From positions 930,001 to 994,000 of the forward strand of contig JAXGLO010000001.1 in assembly GCA_040769125.1 (NCBI GenBank): 64,000 bases of DNA. The letters run 5' to 3'. The translations under genes and the position numbers were made by a program. Origin of the DNA: CAIXSE01 sp040769125 (lineage in GTDB: Bacteria > Actinomycetota > Thermoleophilia > UBA2241). The notes under the pieces are model-generated. The model was not told the origin of the DNA, ran no database searches, and worked only from the letters and a program-made list of their open reading frames with translations. Below, piece by piece: positions 8,363 to 16,523 of this stretch. Position 1 is the first letter of the stretch, and each line of letters opens with the position of its first letter.

Positions 8363-9127
8363 GTGCGCGTGAGCCTCGTCGATACACACTGCCATCTCGA
8401 CATGCTCGACGACGAGGCCGCGGCCGTCGCCGAGGCGCGGTCGGCCGGCGTCGGCGAGCTGATCACGATCGGCATCGACCTCGAGAGCTCCTGTGTCGCC
8501 GCCGACTTGGCCGGTCGCTTTGACGGCGTGTATGCCACGGTCGGCCTCCATCCCCACAATGCCGAGGCGCTGGATGACGGCCTTCTGGTGGAGCTCGAGC
8601 GCCTGGCCCGGCGACCTCGTGTGGTGGCCGTCGGTGAGTGCGGTCTCGACTTCTATCGAGACCTCGCGCCACGCGCCGCGCAGCGTCGCGCCTTCTCCGC
8701 GCAGATCGATCTCGCGCGGCGCGTCGGGCTGCCGCTCGTGGTGCACGTTCGCGAGGCCGGCGACGAGGCGATGGCGCAGCTCGCCGACGAGGCGGCCGAC
8801 CTCACGGTCGTGATGCACTGCTTCGCGCTGGCGGAGCACGTCGACGAGTGCAACGAGCGCGGCTACTACGCGAGCTTCGCCGGTAACGTGACCTACAAGA
8901 GCGCCGCCGACCTGCGGGAGGCGGCGGCTCGCGTGCGCGAGGACCGCGTGCTCGTCGAGACGGACGCCCCCTACCTTGCGCCGGTGCCGAAACGAGGCCG
9001 CAGCAACGTCCCGGCGTGGGTCGTGCACACGGCCGCCGTCCTCGCCGAGACGCGGGGATGGAGTGCCGCCCGCGCGGCCGAGGTGACTACGGCCAACGCT
9101 CGTCGGGCCTTCGGCCTGGAGGGGTGA
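8363..9127 (+). CDS. tatD: TatD-family metal-dependent DNase
   Basis: A TIM-barrel metallohydrolase of 254 residues, related to E. coli TatD/YcfH 3'-5' exonucleases acting in DNA quality control. Metal ligands are visible as VDTHCHLD near the N-terminus, GECGLDFYRD in the middle, VVHVREAGDEA, VMHCF, and the terminal VETDAPYLAPVPKRGRSN loop. The likely start is GTG at 8363; a second in-frame GTG lies at 8369 and neither has a strong ribosome-binding site, so translation may be coupled to metG. The stop at 9125-9127 is adjacent to or overlaps the start of rsmA. Confidence 0.93.
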   Translation: MRVSLVDTHCHLDMLDDEAAAVAEARSAGVGELITIGIDLESSCVAADLAGRFDGVYATVGLHPHNAEALDDGLLVELERLARRPRVVAVGECGLDFYRDLAPRAAQRRAFSAQIDLARRVGLPLVVHVREAGDEAMAQLADEAADLTVVMHCFALAEHVDECNERGYYASFAGNVTYKSAADLREAAARVREDRVLVETDAPYLAPVPKRGRSNVPAWVVHTAAVLAETRGWSAARAAEVTTANARRAFGLEG

Positions 9128-9135
9128 GGGCGGTC

Positions 9136-10056
9136 GTGACGCGCTCCACCGAGGACGGCGCGGACGCGAATGACTGGAGTCGCTCCCTGCGGCCGAGCGC
9201 TCTGCGCCGTTACGGCCAGAACCACCTGGTTGACGCCAACATCCTGCGCGCGATCGTCTGCCAGGCCGCCATTGAGCCGGACGACGTCGTGCTCGAGGTC
9301 GGGGCGGCGGACGGCATGCTCACGCGCCCGCTTCTCGAAAAAGGTCGCCTGGTTCACGCCTTCGAGATCGACCGGCGCTTCGATGCACGCCTCGCGCGCC
9401 TCGCGGCGGAGCACGTCAACCTGCGCGTCCACCACGGAGACGCTCTCAGACACGATCTCACGGCACTCGATCCCGAGCCGACCGTGCTGGCAGCCAACCT
9501 CGCCTACAACATCGCGATCCCGCTGATCATGACGTCGATTGCGGAGCTGCCCTCGCTGCGGCGCTGGGCGGTCATGGTGCAGAAGGAGCTCGGCGATCGC
9601 CTCTTTGCCCGGCCCTCGACGAAGGCGTACTCGGCGGTTTCGGTGCTTGTGCAGCTGGCCTGCCGCCGGGTGGAGTCGAGGCCCGTGCCGCCCTCCGCGT
9701 TCCGTCCGCGACCGCGGGTGGACTCGAGTTTCGTCACCTTCGTGCGGCGCCAATCCGGTTTGGAGGAGTCCGAGGGCCAGGCCGGCGGCGGGCAGGTGGC
9801 GCCCTCGCCGGCCGAGTACGCGGCGGTGGCGACGCTGGTGCGCATCGGCTTCGGGCAGCGCCGCAAGGTGCTCGGCAACACCCTCCCGGGGGCAGTGCAC
9901 GCGGGTGTTGTACTCACTCGTGACGCGGTGCACAGTGCGCTAGCAGGGCTTGGCCTGCCGCCGGCAACCCGGCCGGAGGAGCTTGCGCCGCAGAGCTGGA
10001 TGGATTTCGCCGGTCTGCTCGGCTGGGTGCGAACGGCGGAAGGGGGTACGCAGTGA
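9136..10056 (+). CDS. rsmA: 16S rRNA (A1518/A1519-N6) dimethyltransferase RsmA/KsgA
   Basis: Dimethylates two adenines at the 3' end of 16S rRNA. The roughly 306-residue protein has GQNHLVD at the N-terminus, the SAM-binding motif VLEVGAADGMLT (about 52-63), EIDRRF, the region MVQKELGDRLFA, and the C-terminal VDSSFV and GFGQRRKVLGNTL. Two positions are unusual: the catalytic loop reads NLAY (121-124) instead of NLPY, and motif I reads GAADG instead of the usual GPGxG. Two GTG starts are possible: 9124, which overlaps the tatD stop as GTGA, and 9136. GGAGG at 9118-9122 fits neither ideally. It overlaps ispE by 4 nt. Confidence 0.9.
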   Translation: MTRSTEDGADANDWSRSLRPSALRRYGQNHLVDANILRAIVCQAAIEPDDVVLEVGAADGMLTRPLLEKGRLVHAFEIDRRFDARLARLAAEHVNLRVHHGDALRHDLTALDPEPTVLAANLAYNIAIPLIMTSIAELPSLRRWAVMVQKELGDRLFARPSTKAYSAVSVLVQLACRRVESRPVPPSAFRPRPRVDSSFVTFVRRQSGLEESEGQAGGGQVAPSPAEYAAVATLVRIGFGQRRKVLGNTLPGAVHAGVVLTRDAVHSALAGLGLPPATRPEELAPQSWMDFAGLLGWVRTAEGGTQ

Positions 10057-10976
10057 GCGGTTCGCTTCGGCGCGTCGAGGCAGCGGCTCCGGCGAAGCTC
10101 AATCTCGCCCTGCGTGTGGGCCCTCTTCGCTCCGACGGATTCCACGACATCGCTTCCCTGATGGTGCCGGTGACCCTCGCCGATCACATTATCGTCGAGC
10201 ACACTCCTGGATCTGGGCTGGATGTCGTCTGCGACGTGGCGCCGGGGGAGGGGAACCTTGCGGCGAAGGCGATCCGCGAGCTGGAGTCGCGGCTGGGGCG
10301 CACCTTCGAGGCGAAGGTTACCGTCGAGAAGCGCACACCCTATCAGGCGGGCCTCGGTGGCGGCAGCTCGGATGCCGCCGCGACGCTTCTCGCGGTGGAC
10401 CGGCTCTTCGGCCTCCAGCTCTCGGCGGAGATGCTGTACGAGGTCGCCTCCGCCATCGGCTCGGATGTCGCTTTCTTCCTGTGGCCTGGCCCCCAGCTCG
10501 CCACCGGGCGCGGCCAGATCCTCAAGGAGGTGGTTCTGTCCGGCCTGCATCTGGTGGTCGCCGTCCCTGCTGGAGTGCGGCTGAGTACGCCGCTCGTCTA
10601 CGGGTGGCGCGACGAGGACACAGAGGTGACCCTGCGCGAGTGGGGGCCGGCGGTGAGGGGGCTCTCCGGCCGGGTCGCGGCGGCGCGCACCGTTCGCGAC
10701 GTCGCGGCGCTGGTGTGCAACGACCTGGAGGAGAGCGTCATCGCGCGCCGGCCGGAGGTGGGGGAGCTGCGAGATCGCCTGCTCGCCGCCGGTGCGCTGG
10801 CCGCGGCCATGACCGGCAGCGGGGCCGCCGTGTTCGGGCTTTTCCCGGGGGAGGCGGCGGCGGTTAAAGCGCGGGCGGCGCTGGCGCCCACCCGCGCCTG
10901 GTACGTCACCGATCTGCAGCCGGAGGCGCCGCGACGGTCGCCCCGCGGATCGTCCTCTACAATCGCAGAGCCCTGA
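10053..10976 (+). CDS. ispE: 4-diphosphocytidyl-2-C-methyl-D-erythritol kinase
   Basis: Phosphorylates CDP-ME in the non-mevalonate (MEP) route to isoprenoids. The 307-residue GHMP kinase has PAKLNLALRVG near the N-terminus, with the substrate lysine, then the ATP loop GLGGGSSDAAA (100-110), IGSDVAFFL, and the C-terminal MTGSGAAVFGLF. The GTG start overlaps the rsmA stop as GTGA, so translation is probably coupled. A new extended -10 promoter lies immediately after its stop codon and serves the tRNA gene. No anomalies seen. Confidence 0.95.
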   Translation: MSGSLRRVEAAAPAKLNLALRVGPLRSDGFHDIASLMVPVTLADHIIVEHTPGSGLDVVCDVAPGEGNLAAKAIRELESRLGRTFEAKVTVEKRTPYQAGLGGGSSDAAATLLAVDRLFGLQLSAEMLYEVASAIGSDVAFFLWPGPQLATGRGQILKEVVLSGLHLVVAVPAGVRLSTPLVYGWRDEDTEVTLREWGPAVRGLSGRVAAARTVRDVAALVCNDLEESVIARRPEVGELRDRLLAAGALAAAMTGSGAAVFGLFPGEAAAVKARAALAPTRAWYVTDLQPEAPRRSPRGSSSTIAEP

Positions 10977-10977
10977 G

Positions 10978-10986
10978 TGATACAAT
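10978..10986 (+). promoter_or_regulatory. Extended -10 promoter of tRNA-Gln
   Basis: TGA-TACAAT (TG at 10978, hexamer 10981-10986), about 50 nt before the mature tRNA start. Confidence 0.6.
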
Positions 10987-11043
10987 GCCGGGCCGCTGAG
11001 TGGCGGCGGGCAGAGGTCTGCTCCAGCCTCGACTGCGGGGCGC

Positions 11044-11118
11044 TGGGGCGTCGCCAAGTGGTAAGGCACCGGGTTTTGGTCCCGGCATCCGGAGGTTCGA
11101 ATCCTCCCGCCCCAGCCA
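11044..11118 (+). tRNA. tRNA-Gln (anticodon TTG, UUG in RNA), CCA encoded
   Basis: A complete cloverleaf: 7-bp acceptor stem TGGGGCG with CGCCCCA, anticodon stem CCGGG/CCCGG with the loop TTTTGGT giving anticodon TTG, a T arm GGAGG/CCTCC with TTCGAAT, discriminator G at 11115 and an encoded CCA at 11116-11118. It sits between ispE and glmU. Confidence 0.97.
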
Positions 11119-11154
11119 GCTACCAATCCCAACTGTGATGACGACATCCCCCAG

Positions 11155-12591
11155 GTGAACCAGATGACGCAGAGTTCTTCAGTCTCACATCCCCCAATCG
11201 CCGTCGTGATCCTCGCTGCCGGTCTCGGCACGCGCATGAAGTCGGATACGCCCAAGGTTCTTCACGAGGTCTGTGGTCGGCCGCTGCTCGCGTACGTCAT
11301 CGACGCCGCGCTGAGCGTCTCCCCGGAGCGCGCCGTCGTCGTCACGGGCCCCGATCAGAAGGCCGTGACGGAGATCCTGCCTTCGGGTTGCGAGCGAGCC
11401 GTGCAGGTCGATCGTCGTGGCACCGGCGATGCGGTTCGCGCCGGGCTGGAGCCGCTCACGGGTTTCGATGGCGACGTCGTGGTACTCATGGGCGACGCTC
11501 CTCTTGTCGACGCAGCATTCATCGCCGACCTCATCGCTGCGCACCGTGCCGCCGAGGCCGGCGTCACCGTGGCGACCGCGTTTCTGGATGAGCCCGGGCA
11601 CTACGGTCGCATCGTGCGCGATGCCTCCGGTGGAGTTACCGGCATCGTCGAGGCGCGCGATGCGAGCGCCGAGCAGCTCGCCCTTCGCGAGGTCAACACC
11701 GGTTTCTACGTCTTCGCCGCATCCGTACTCCGCAAGCTGCTGCCGCGCCTCGAGCCCGTCAACGTGCAGGGAGAGCTCTACCTTACCGACGTCGTCCACC
11801 TCGCGCTCGCCGACGGCACGCCTGTGGCGGGCCATGTGGCCGTCGAGACCGAGGTGATGCATGCGGTCAACTCACGCGTCGACCTCAGTAAGGTGAACGC
11901 CCTCATGCGGCGGCGTCTTCTCGAGCGGCTGATGCTGAGCGGCGTCACGGTTGAGGATCCCGGGACCACCTTCGTCGACTGGGGCGTCGAGGTTGGCCGC
12001 GATACCGTGCTGCGCGCCAACACCCATCTGCTGGGGCGCACGACGATCGGCGCGGCCAGCGAGGTCGGGCCCGGCAGTCTCTTGCGCGACGCTTTCGTCG
12101 GCGATCGCGCGCGCGTCGTGAGCTCTCATGTGCACGAGTGCGTGATCAGCTCTGGCTGTAGCGTCGGCCCCTTCGCCTACATACGGCCCAACACGGTACT
12201 CGCCGAGGGCGCCAAGGTCGGCACCTTCGTCGAGGTCAAGAACAGCCGTGTCGGCGAGGCCAGCAAAGTGCCGCACCTCAGCTACGTCGGCGACGCCGTC
12301 ATCGGCCGCGGCACCAACATCGGGGCGGGCAACATCACCGCCAACTACGACGGCTTCGAGAAGCACCCCACGACGATCGGCGACCAGGTGCGCACGGGCA
12401 GCGACACGACCATGGTGGCGCCGGTGTCCATCGGCGACGGCGCCTTCACGGCGGCCGGCTCGGTGATCACCCATGACGTGCCCGCGGGAGCGCTAGCCGT
12501 CGCACGCAGCAGGCAGGAGAATGTGGACGGGTACGCTGAGCGCCGGCGGGCGCGACACATGCGCGGGCGGGCAGGGGACGGCGGCCGCTGA
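11155..12591 (+). CDS. glmU: Bifunctional GlmU: GlcN-1-P acetyltransferase / GlcNAc-1-P uridylyltransferase
   Basis: Makes UDP-GlcNAc, precursor of peptidoglycan and wall polymers, in two steps. The 478-residue protein starts with the nucleotidyltransferase loop LAAGLGTRM (20-28), followed by RGTGDAV and VLMGDAPLV. After about residue 260 it turns into a left-handed beta-helix of hexapeptide repeats with the acetyltransferase residues in FVEVKNS, PHLSYVGDA and GAGNITANYDG. Two starts are possible: GTG at 11155 and ATG at 11164; neither has a strong ribosome-binding site. The short arginine-rich C-terminal tail resembles that of mycobacterial GlmU. Confidence 0.97.
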   Translation: MNQMTQSSSVSHPPIAVVILAAGLGTRMKSDTPKVLHEVCGRPLLAYVIDAALSVSPERAVVVTGPDQKAVTEILPSGCERAVQVDRRGTGDAVRAGLEPLTGFDGDVVVLMGDAPLVDAAFIADLIAAHRAAEAGVTVATAFLDEPGHYGRIVRDASGGVTGIVEARDASAEQLALREVNTGFYVFAASVLRKLLPRLEPVNVQGELYLTDVVHLALADGTPVAGHVAVETEVMHAVNSRVDLSKVNALMRRRLLERLMLSGVTVEDPGTTFVDWGVEVGRDTVLRANTHLLGRTTIGAASEVGPGSLLRDAFVGDRARVVSSHVHECVISSGCSVGPFAYIRPNTVLAEGAKVGTFVEVKNSRVGEASKVPHLSYVGDAVIGRGTNIGAGNITANYDGFEKHPTTIGDQVRTGSDTTMVAPVSIGDGAFTAAGSVITHDVPAGALAVARSRQENVDGYAERRRARHMRGRAGDGGR

Positions 12592-12615
12592 GCTGCGGAG
12601 CCGGTGCTGGGGCTC

Positions 12616-12624
12616 TGGTACAAT
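12616..12624 (+). promoter_or_regulatory. Extended -10 promoter of prs
   Basis: TGG-TACAAT (TG at 12616, hexamer 12619-12624) lies 45 nt before the prs start and after the glmU stop, so prs-rplY can be transcribed separately. Confidence 0.6.
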
Positions 12625-12669
12625 GAACCTTTGTCCGTTTGGGTGCAGGAATACCCAGGAAGGTGATCC

Positions 12670-13665
12670 GTGGTTGACCGGTCGATCTGTATGACGACAT
12701 CGCAGAAGCGCCTCAAGGTCTTTTCGGGGAGTAGCAATCCCGCGCTCGCGGCGCGGATCGCCGAGAAGCTCGGCATCGGCCTGGGCCGCGTGCAGCTCAA
12801 GACGTTTGCCAACGGGGAGACGTACGCCCGCTACGAGGAGAACGTCCGCGGCACCGATCTCTTCATCGTGCAATCCCCCTCGGGCGACATCAACGGCCAG
12901 GTCATGGAGCTCTTCATCATGATCCAGGCGGCGAAGCTCGCCTCGGCGCGCCGTGTCACCGCCGTCATGCCGTACTTCCCGTACTCGCGCCAGGACAAGA
13001 AGAGCGCTGCCCGTGAGCCCATCACGGCGCGCCTCATGGCTACGTTGCTCGAGGCGGCGGGTGCCGACCGCGTGCTCTGCATGGATCTTCATCAGGGTCA
13101 GATCCAAGGCTTCTTTGAGATCCCGGTCGATCACATGACGGCCGTCCCTATGCTCGCCGACTACTTCTGCCACAAGGACTTCGGCGACACTCCGCTGGTG
13201 GCTGTCTCGGCCGACGCCGGCGGGGTCAAGCTCGCCAAGCGTTTTATCGGCCGCGTCCCTGGCGCCAGCCTCGCATTGCTCACCAAGGCGCGCCCGGAGC
13301 ACAACCGGGCGGAGACGATGCATTTTATCGGGGACGTGCGGGACAAGATCGCCATCGTCGTCGACGACATGATCGACACGGCCGGATCGGTGGCCAGCGC
13401 CATGGAGACCCTGCGTCGGAACGGGGCCAAGGAGATGTACGTCGCCGCCACCCACGGCCTCTTCTCCGAGCCCGCGCGCGAGCGCATCCGTACCTCTGGC
13501 GTCAAGGAGGTCGTGGTCACCGACACGCTGCCGGTCAGCAACGCCCCTGGTGACGACAAGATCAAGGTGCTCAGCGTGGCCGGCACACTGGCGAGCACCA
13601 TCAAGAACGTATTCGAGGATAAGTCGGTGAGCGAGTTGTTTGCCGGCGACAACCAGCTCTTCTAG
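12670..13665 (+). CDS. prs: Ribose-phosphate pyrophosphokinase (PRPP synthetase)
   Basis: Forms PRPP from ribose-5-phosphate and ATP, feeding nucleotide, His, Trp and NAD synthesis, and in actinobacteria the decaprenyl-phosphoribose route. The 331-residue class I enzyme shows FSGSSNP, GETYARYEENVRGTD, MPYFPYSRQDKK, the flexible-loop segment MDLHQGQIQGFF, VSADAGGVKLAKRF and the PRPP loop VVDDMIDTAGS. GTG at 12670 is favoured by AGGAAGG at 12657-12663; ATG at 12691 is the family-length alternative. It is followed 13 nt later by rplY, as in other actinobacteria. Confidence 0.96.
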   Translation: MVDRSICMTTSQKRLKVFSGSSNPALAARIAEKLGIGLGRVQLKTFANGETYARYEENVRGTDLFIVQSPSGDINGQVMELFIMIQAAKLASARRVTAVMPYFPYSRQDKKSAAREPITARLMATLLEAAGADRVLCMDLHQGQIQGFFEIPVDHMTAVPMLADYFCHKDFGDTPLVAVSADAGGVKLAKRFIGRVPGASLALLTKARPEHNRAETMHFIGDVRDKIAIVVDDMIDTAGSVASAMETLRRNGAKEMYVAATHGLFSEPARERIRTSGVKEVVVTDTLPVSNAPGDDKIKVLSVAGTLASTIKNVFEDKSVSELFAGDNQLF

Positions 13666-13678
13666 CAGGAGACGACCA

Positions 13679-14329
13679 ATGGACAACGTCAGTCTCGTCG
13701 TGCAGCCGCGCGATGTCAGCGGCAGCCGCGCTGCCCGGCGCCTACGCAACTCAGGCTTCATCCCCGGTGTGCTGTACGGGCGCGGCCAAGCCGCGACCCT
13801 GATCACGATCAATCCGCGCTCCCTGCGGGAGGCGCTCTCCACGGAGGCCGGCGTCAACGCGGTTCTCGACGTCAGCCTCGAGGGCGACAAGGCGGTCCGC
13901 CATGCCGTTGTCAAGGAGCTCGACCTCGATCCGGTCAAGAGCGTCGTCCGGCACGTTGACCTCCAGGAGATCCGCCTCACCCAGATCATCGAGGCGGCGG
14001 TGGCAATTGTCCTCGAGGGCGACTGTAAGGGCGTCAAAGCCGGCGGCATTCTCGACCAGACCACGCACCAGGTGACCGCCAGAGGCGTGGTCACCGCCAT
14101 CCCGGAGCACATCGCTTTCGACATCTCCGATCTCGACGTCCACGATTCGGCTCGCATCTCGGATCTCGTTCTGCCGGCGGATCTCCAGGTCCTCGACGAT
14201 CCGGATCAGGTGGTGTGCTCGATTCTGGCGCCGCGTGGGGCTGAGGTCGATCTGGGCGAAGAGGCCGAGGGCGCTCCGGCTGAGCCAGGGATCGTTGGCG
14301 AGGTCGAGAAGGAGGAGGTCGCGGACTGA
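13679..14329 (+). CDS. rplY: 50S ribosomal protein L25, long CTC/TL5 form
   Basis: Binds 5S rRNA in the large ribosomal subunit. At 216 residues it is the long form: an N-terminal L25 barrel (about 1-95, with GSRAARRLRNSGFIPGVLYG and VKELDLDPVKSVVRHVDL) plus the C-terminal CTC domain and an acidic tail rich in Glu. The long form is also called the general stress protein CTC in Bacillus. ATG at 13679 is preceded by CAGGAGACG. It forms a pair with prs upstream and with pth 38 nt downstream, where peptidyl-tRNA hydrolase is the usual neighbour. Confidence 0.94.
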   Translation: MDNVSLVVQPRDVSGSRAARRLRNSGFIPGVLYGRGQAATLITINPRSLREALSTEAGVNAVLDVSLEGDKAVRHAVVKELDLDPVKSVVRHVDLQEIRLTQIIEAAVAIVLEGDCKGVKAGGILDQTTHQVTARGVVTAIPEHIAFDISDLDVHDSARISDLVLPADLQVLDDPDQVVCSILAPRGAEVDLGEEAEGAPAEPGIVGEVEKEEVAD

Positions 14330-14367
14330 CCGTCCCGATCCGAAGGGCGGCCTGAGCGACGTCCAGG

Positions 14368-14967
14368 ATGGTGCTCTATCGCCCGCAGCACCCTGTGGAT
14401 TACCTCGTTGTCGGCTTGGGCAACCCTGGGTCGGCATACGAGGGCACCCGGCACAACGTCGGCTTCGCCGTGCTCGAGACGCTGGTGCGTCGTCACGGCT
14501 TCGCGCGTTTCAAGCGAGGCTTCGACGGTCGCTGTTCGGAGGGGGCGATCGGCGGTCGACCCGTTCTTCTGCTCCAGCCCACCACGTTCATGAACGTCTC
14601 CGGCCGGAGTGTCGCCGCAGCCGTGCGTGCCCTCAGGCTGCCGCTCGAGCGCGTGCTCGTCGTCCACGATCACATCGACCTGCCTTTCGGCCGCCTGCGC
14701 CTGGCGGCCGGCGGCGGGAGCGGCGGTCACAACGGCCTCAAGAGCATCAGCGGGCTGCTTGGCGCAGGCTACGCACGTCTCCGTGTGGGCGTCGACCGGC
14801 CGCCCAGCACCGACCCGGACGTCGTGGCCGACTACGTCCTCAGTCGTTTCAGCGAGGCCAGGAGCGCGGTGGACCGGCTGGTAGAGGCGGCCGCCGACGC
14901 CGTCGAATCATGGGTCGACCACGGGCTCGAGGACACGGCGGCTGAGGTGAACGCTCCCAACCGCTGA
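14368..14967 (+). CDS. pth: Peptidyl-tRNA hydrolase
   Basis: Frees tRNA from prematurely released peptidyl-tRNA. The 199-residue protein has the full bacterial Pth set: GLGNPGSAYEGTRHNVGF with the catalytic His, QPTTFMNVSG, VVHDHIDLPFGRLRL with the catalytic Asp, and GGGSGGHNGLKSI. HDHIDL where HDDLDL or HDELDL is common is a mild substitution that keeps the key Asp. ATG at 14368 gives an N-terminal extension of about nine residues before the conserved core. Its last 60 bp overlap the end of the convergent D,D-carboxypeptidase gene. Confidence 0.95.
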   Translation: MVLYRPQHPVDYLVVGLGNPGSAYEGTRHNVGFAVLETLVRRHGFARFKRGFDGRCSEGAIGGRPVLLLQPTTFMNVSGRSVAAAVRALRLPLERVLVVHDHIDLPFGRLRLAAGGGSGGHNGLKSISGLLGAGYARLRVGVDRPPSTDPDVVADYVLSRFSEARSAVDRLVEAAADAVESWVDHGLEDTAAEVNAPNR

Positions 14968-16314
14968 GACCGCCCGCTGCCGCAGCAGCTGCGCGGGCAG
15001 CAACACTCGCCTGCCGGGCAGGCGGGCGCCTGCCAGAGCCACGGCAATCTCGTCCTGTGCCTGCATCGCTTGCCACAGGTCGAGGGATTCGCCGTTCATG
15101 AGGATGGCGAATCCCACCTCATGGCGGTTCCTGGTGGTCACGTAGCCTGCGAGGCATGAGGCGACTTTGAGAGTGCCGGTCTTGGCGCGGACGTTACCGG
15201 CTGCAACGGTGCCCTTCATGCGGTCGGCGAGCGTCCCGTCCCGGCCGGCGACCGCCAGCGAGTCGGCGAAGGGCGCATGATCCCGCCGCACGCGCATGGC
15301 ACCGAGGACCTTGACCAGATCTTCGGCGGTGAGGCGGTTGCGGTAGCTGAGGCCGGAGCCGTCGAGGAGAGCGTACTCGTCGGGCGCGATATCGAGGCCG
15401 CTGAGATACAGCCTCGAGAGCTGGGCGCCCGTCGCGGTGCTGCCGGCGCCGTAGAAATCCTTGCCAAAGCCCTTGACGAACATCTCCGCGAAGAAGTTGT
15501 CGCTGTCCTTGTTCAGGCGCCGGAGGAGTAACCGGAGAGGGGTGGAGGACTCCGACATGGCCAGCCGGTAGTCTGCCGGCACGCGGCCGCCACCGGGCTT
15601 GCCGAAAACCTTGATGCCCGAGGCCTTGAGTGACGCCGTGAAGAGGCTGGCGGTGTGCTGGGCGGGGTTGCGGACCGGCGTGCCGTTGCTCAGGCTCTCG
15701 TTGCCGGTGAGGGCGCCCAGCGAGCCGCACTCCGTCTTCAGGCGGGGCTCCCAGACTGCGCAGGAGCGCTGCCGGTCGAACCAGCTGTCGTCGCCCAGGA
15801 CGGCGCCCTCGATGCGGCGCACGCGGAGCTTCTTGAGAGAGCGGATCATCCGCCCGAACGAGGCGCTGCTGAGCTCGAGTTCCTCACGCTGATAGTCGCG
15901 GGTGGAGAGGCTGGGGTCGCCGTAGCCTTTGAGGTAGATGTCGCCGTAGAGCACGTGCTTGCGTACGGGAAGGTCGGGGATCCACAGCTCCGTGGTGAAG
16001 CGGTGTTCCGGGCCCCAGTACACGAGCGCCGTGGCCGCGGTGACGAGCTTTGTAGTGGAGGCCGGTATGAGCGGCGTAGCTCCGTTGCGCGCGTAGACGG
16101 TGCGCCCTGCAGTGAAGTCCCAGACGAGAATGCCGGTCTTCGGGCCGGCCACGCCGCGGTGTGCCAGGATCGCCGGGATTCTTGCCGGAACTCCGGCTAC
16201 GGCGGGCGTTGCTTGCGCCACGCCGGAGCCGGCGATGACCACCGTCGCGGCGAGCGCTCCGAGCAGCAGATGCGAGAGCGCATGCCGAAGGCGACGCGCG
16301 CTGTTCGAGTTCAT
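14908..16314 (-). CDS. dacB: D-alanyl-D-alanine carboxypeptidase/endopeptidase, PBP4 (S13) family
   Basis: Trims or cleaves peptidoglycan stem peptides outside the membrane. The 468-residue protein has a signal peptide (hydrophobic about 14-36, cleavage near AQA-TP) and the three penicillin-binding motifs: SxxK as STTK (86-89), SxN as SDN (271-273) and KTG (378-380). The long insert between SxxK and SxN is typical of class C PBPs of family S13. It reads against pth and their 3' ends overlap by 60 bp. mfd diverges from it with about 210 bp between starts. A similar carboxypeptidase is not part of the mycobacterial version of this block. Confidence 0.9.
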   Translation of the reverse strand: MNSNSARRLRHALSHLLLGALAATVVIAGSGVAQATPAVAGVPARIPAILAHRGVAGPKTGILVWDFTAGRTVYARNGATPLIPASTTKLVTAATALVYWGPEHRFTTELWIPDLPVRKHVLYGDIYLKGYGDPSLSTRDYQREELELSSASFGRMIRSLKKLRVRRIEGAVLGDDSWFDRQRSCAVWEPRLKTECGSLGALTGNESLSNGTPVRNPAQHTASLFTASLKASGIKVFGKPGGGRVPADYRLAMSESSTPLRLLLRRLNKDSDNFFAEMFVKGFGKDFYGAGSTATGAQLSRLYLSGLDIAPDEYALLDGSGLSYRNRLTAEDLVKVLGAMRVRRDHAPFADSLAVAGRDGTLADRMKGTVAAGNVRAKTGTLKVASCLAGYVTTRNRHEVGFAILMNGESLDLWQAMQAQDEIAVALAGARLPGRRVLLPAQLLRQRAVSAVGSVHLSRRVLEPVVDP

Positions 16315-16390
16315 TGCAGACCCGTCATTTGGCTTTCATGTTACGACGCCGGACGGCCGCAGCGAAAGCCGCAGCGGCATGGGTGCCGGT

Positions 16391-16396
16391 TACAAT
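16391..16396 (+). promoter_or_regulatory. Candidate -10 of mfd
   Basis: TACAAT, followed by a GC-rich leader of about 120 nt to the mfd start. No strong -35 seen. Confidence 0.4.
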
Positions 16397-16523
16397 AGCG
16401 CAAAGCCCCGCCGTCGAGCCGGACCTCCGCGTGAAGCGGAGGAGGTTGAGCGAGCGGGGTGTTCGGCGTGCCTTGCGGTGAGTGGTCGTCGGGCGAAGTG
16501 GATCGCAGGAGGCGAGCATCGGA

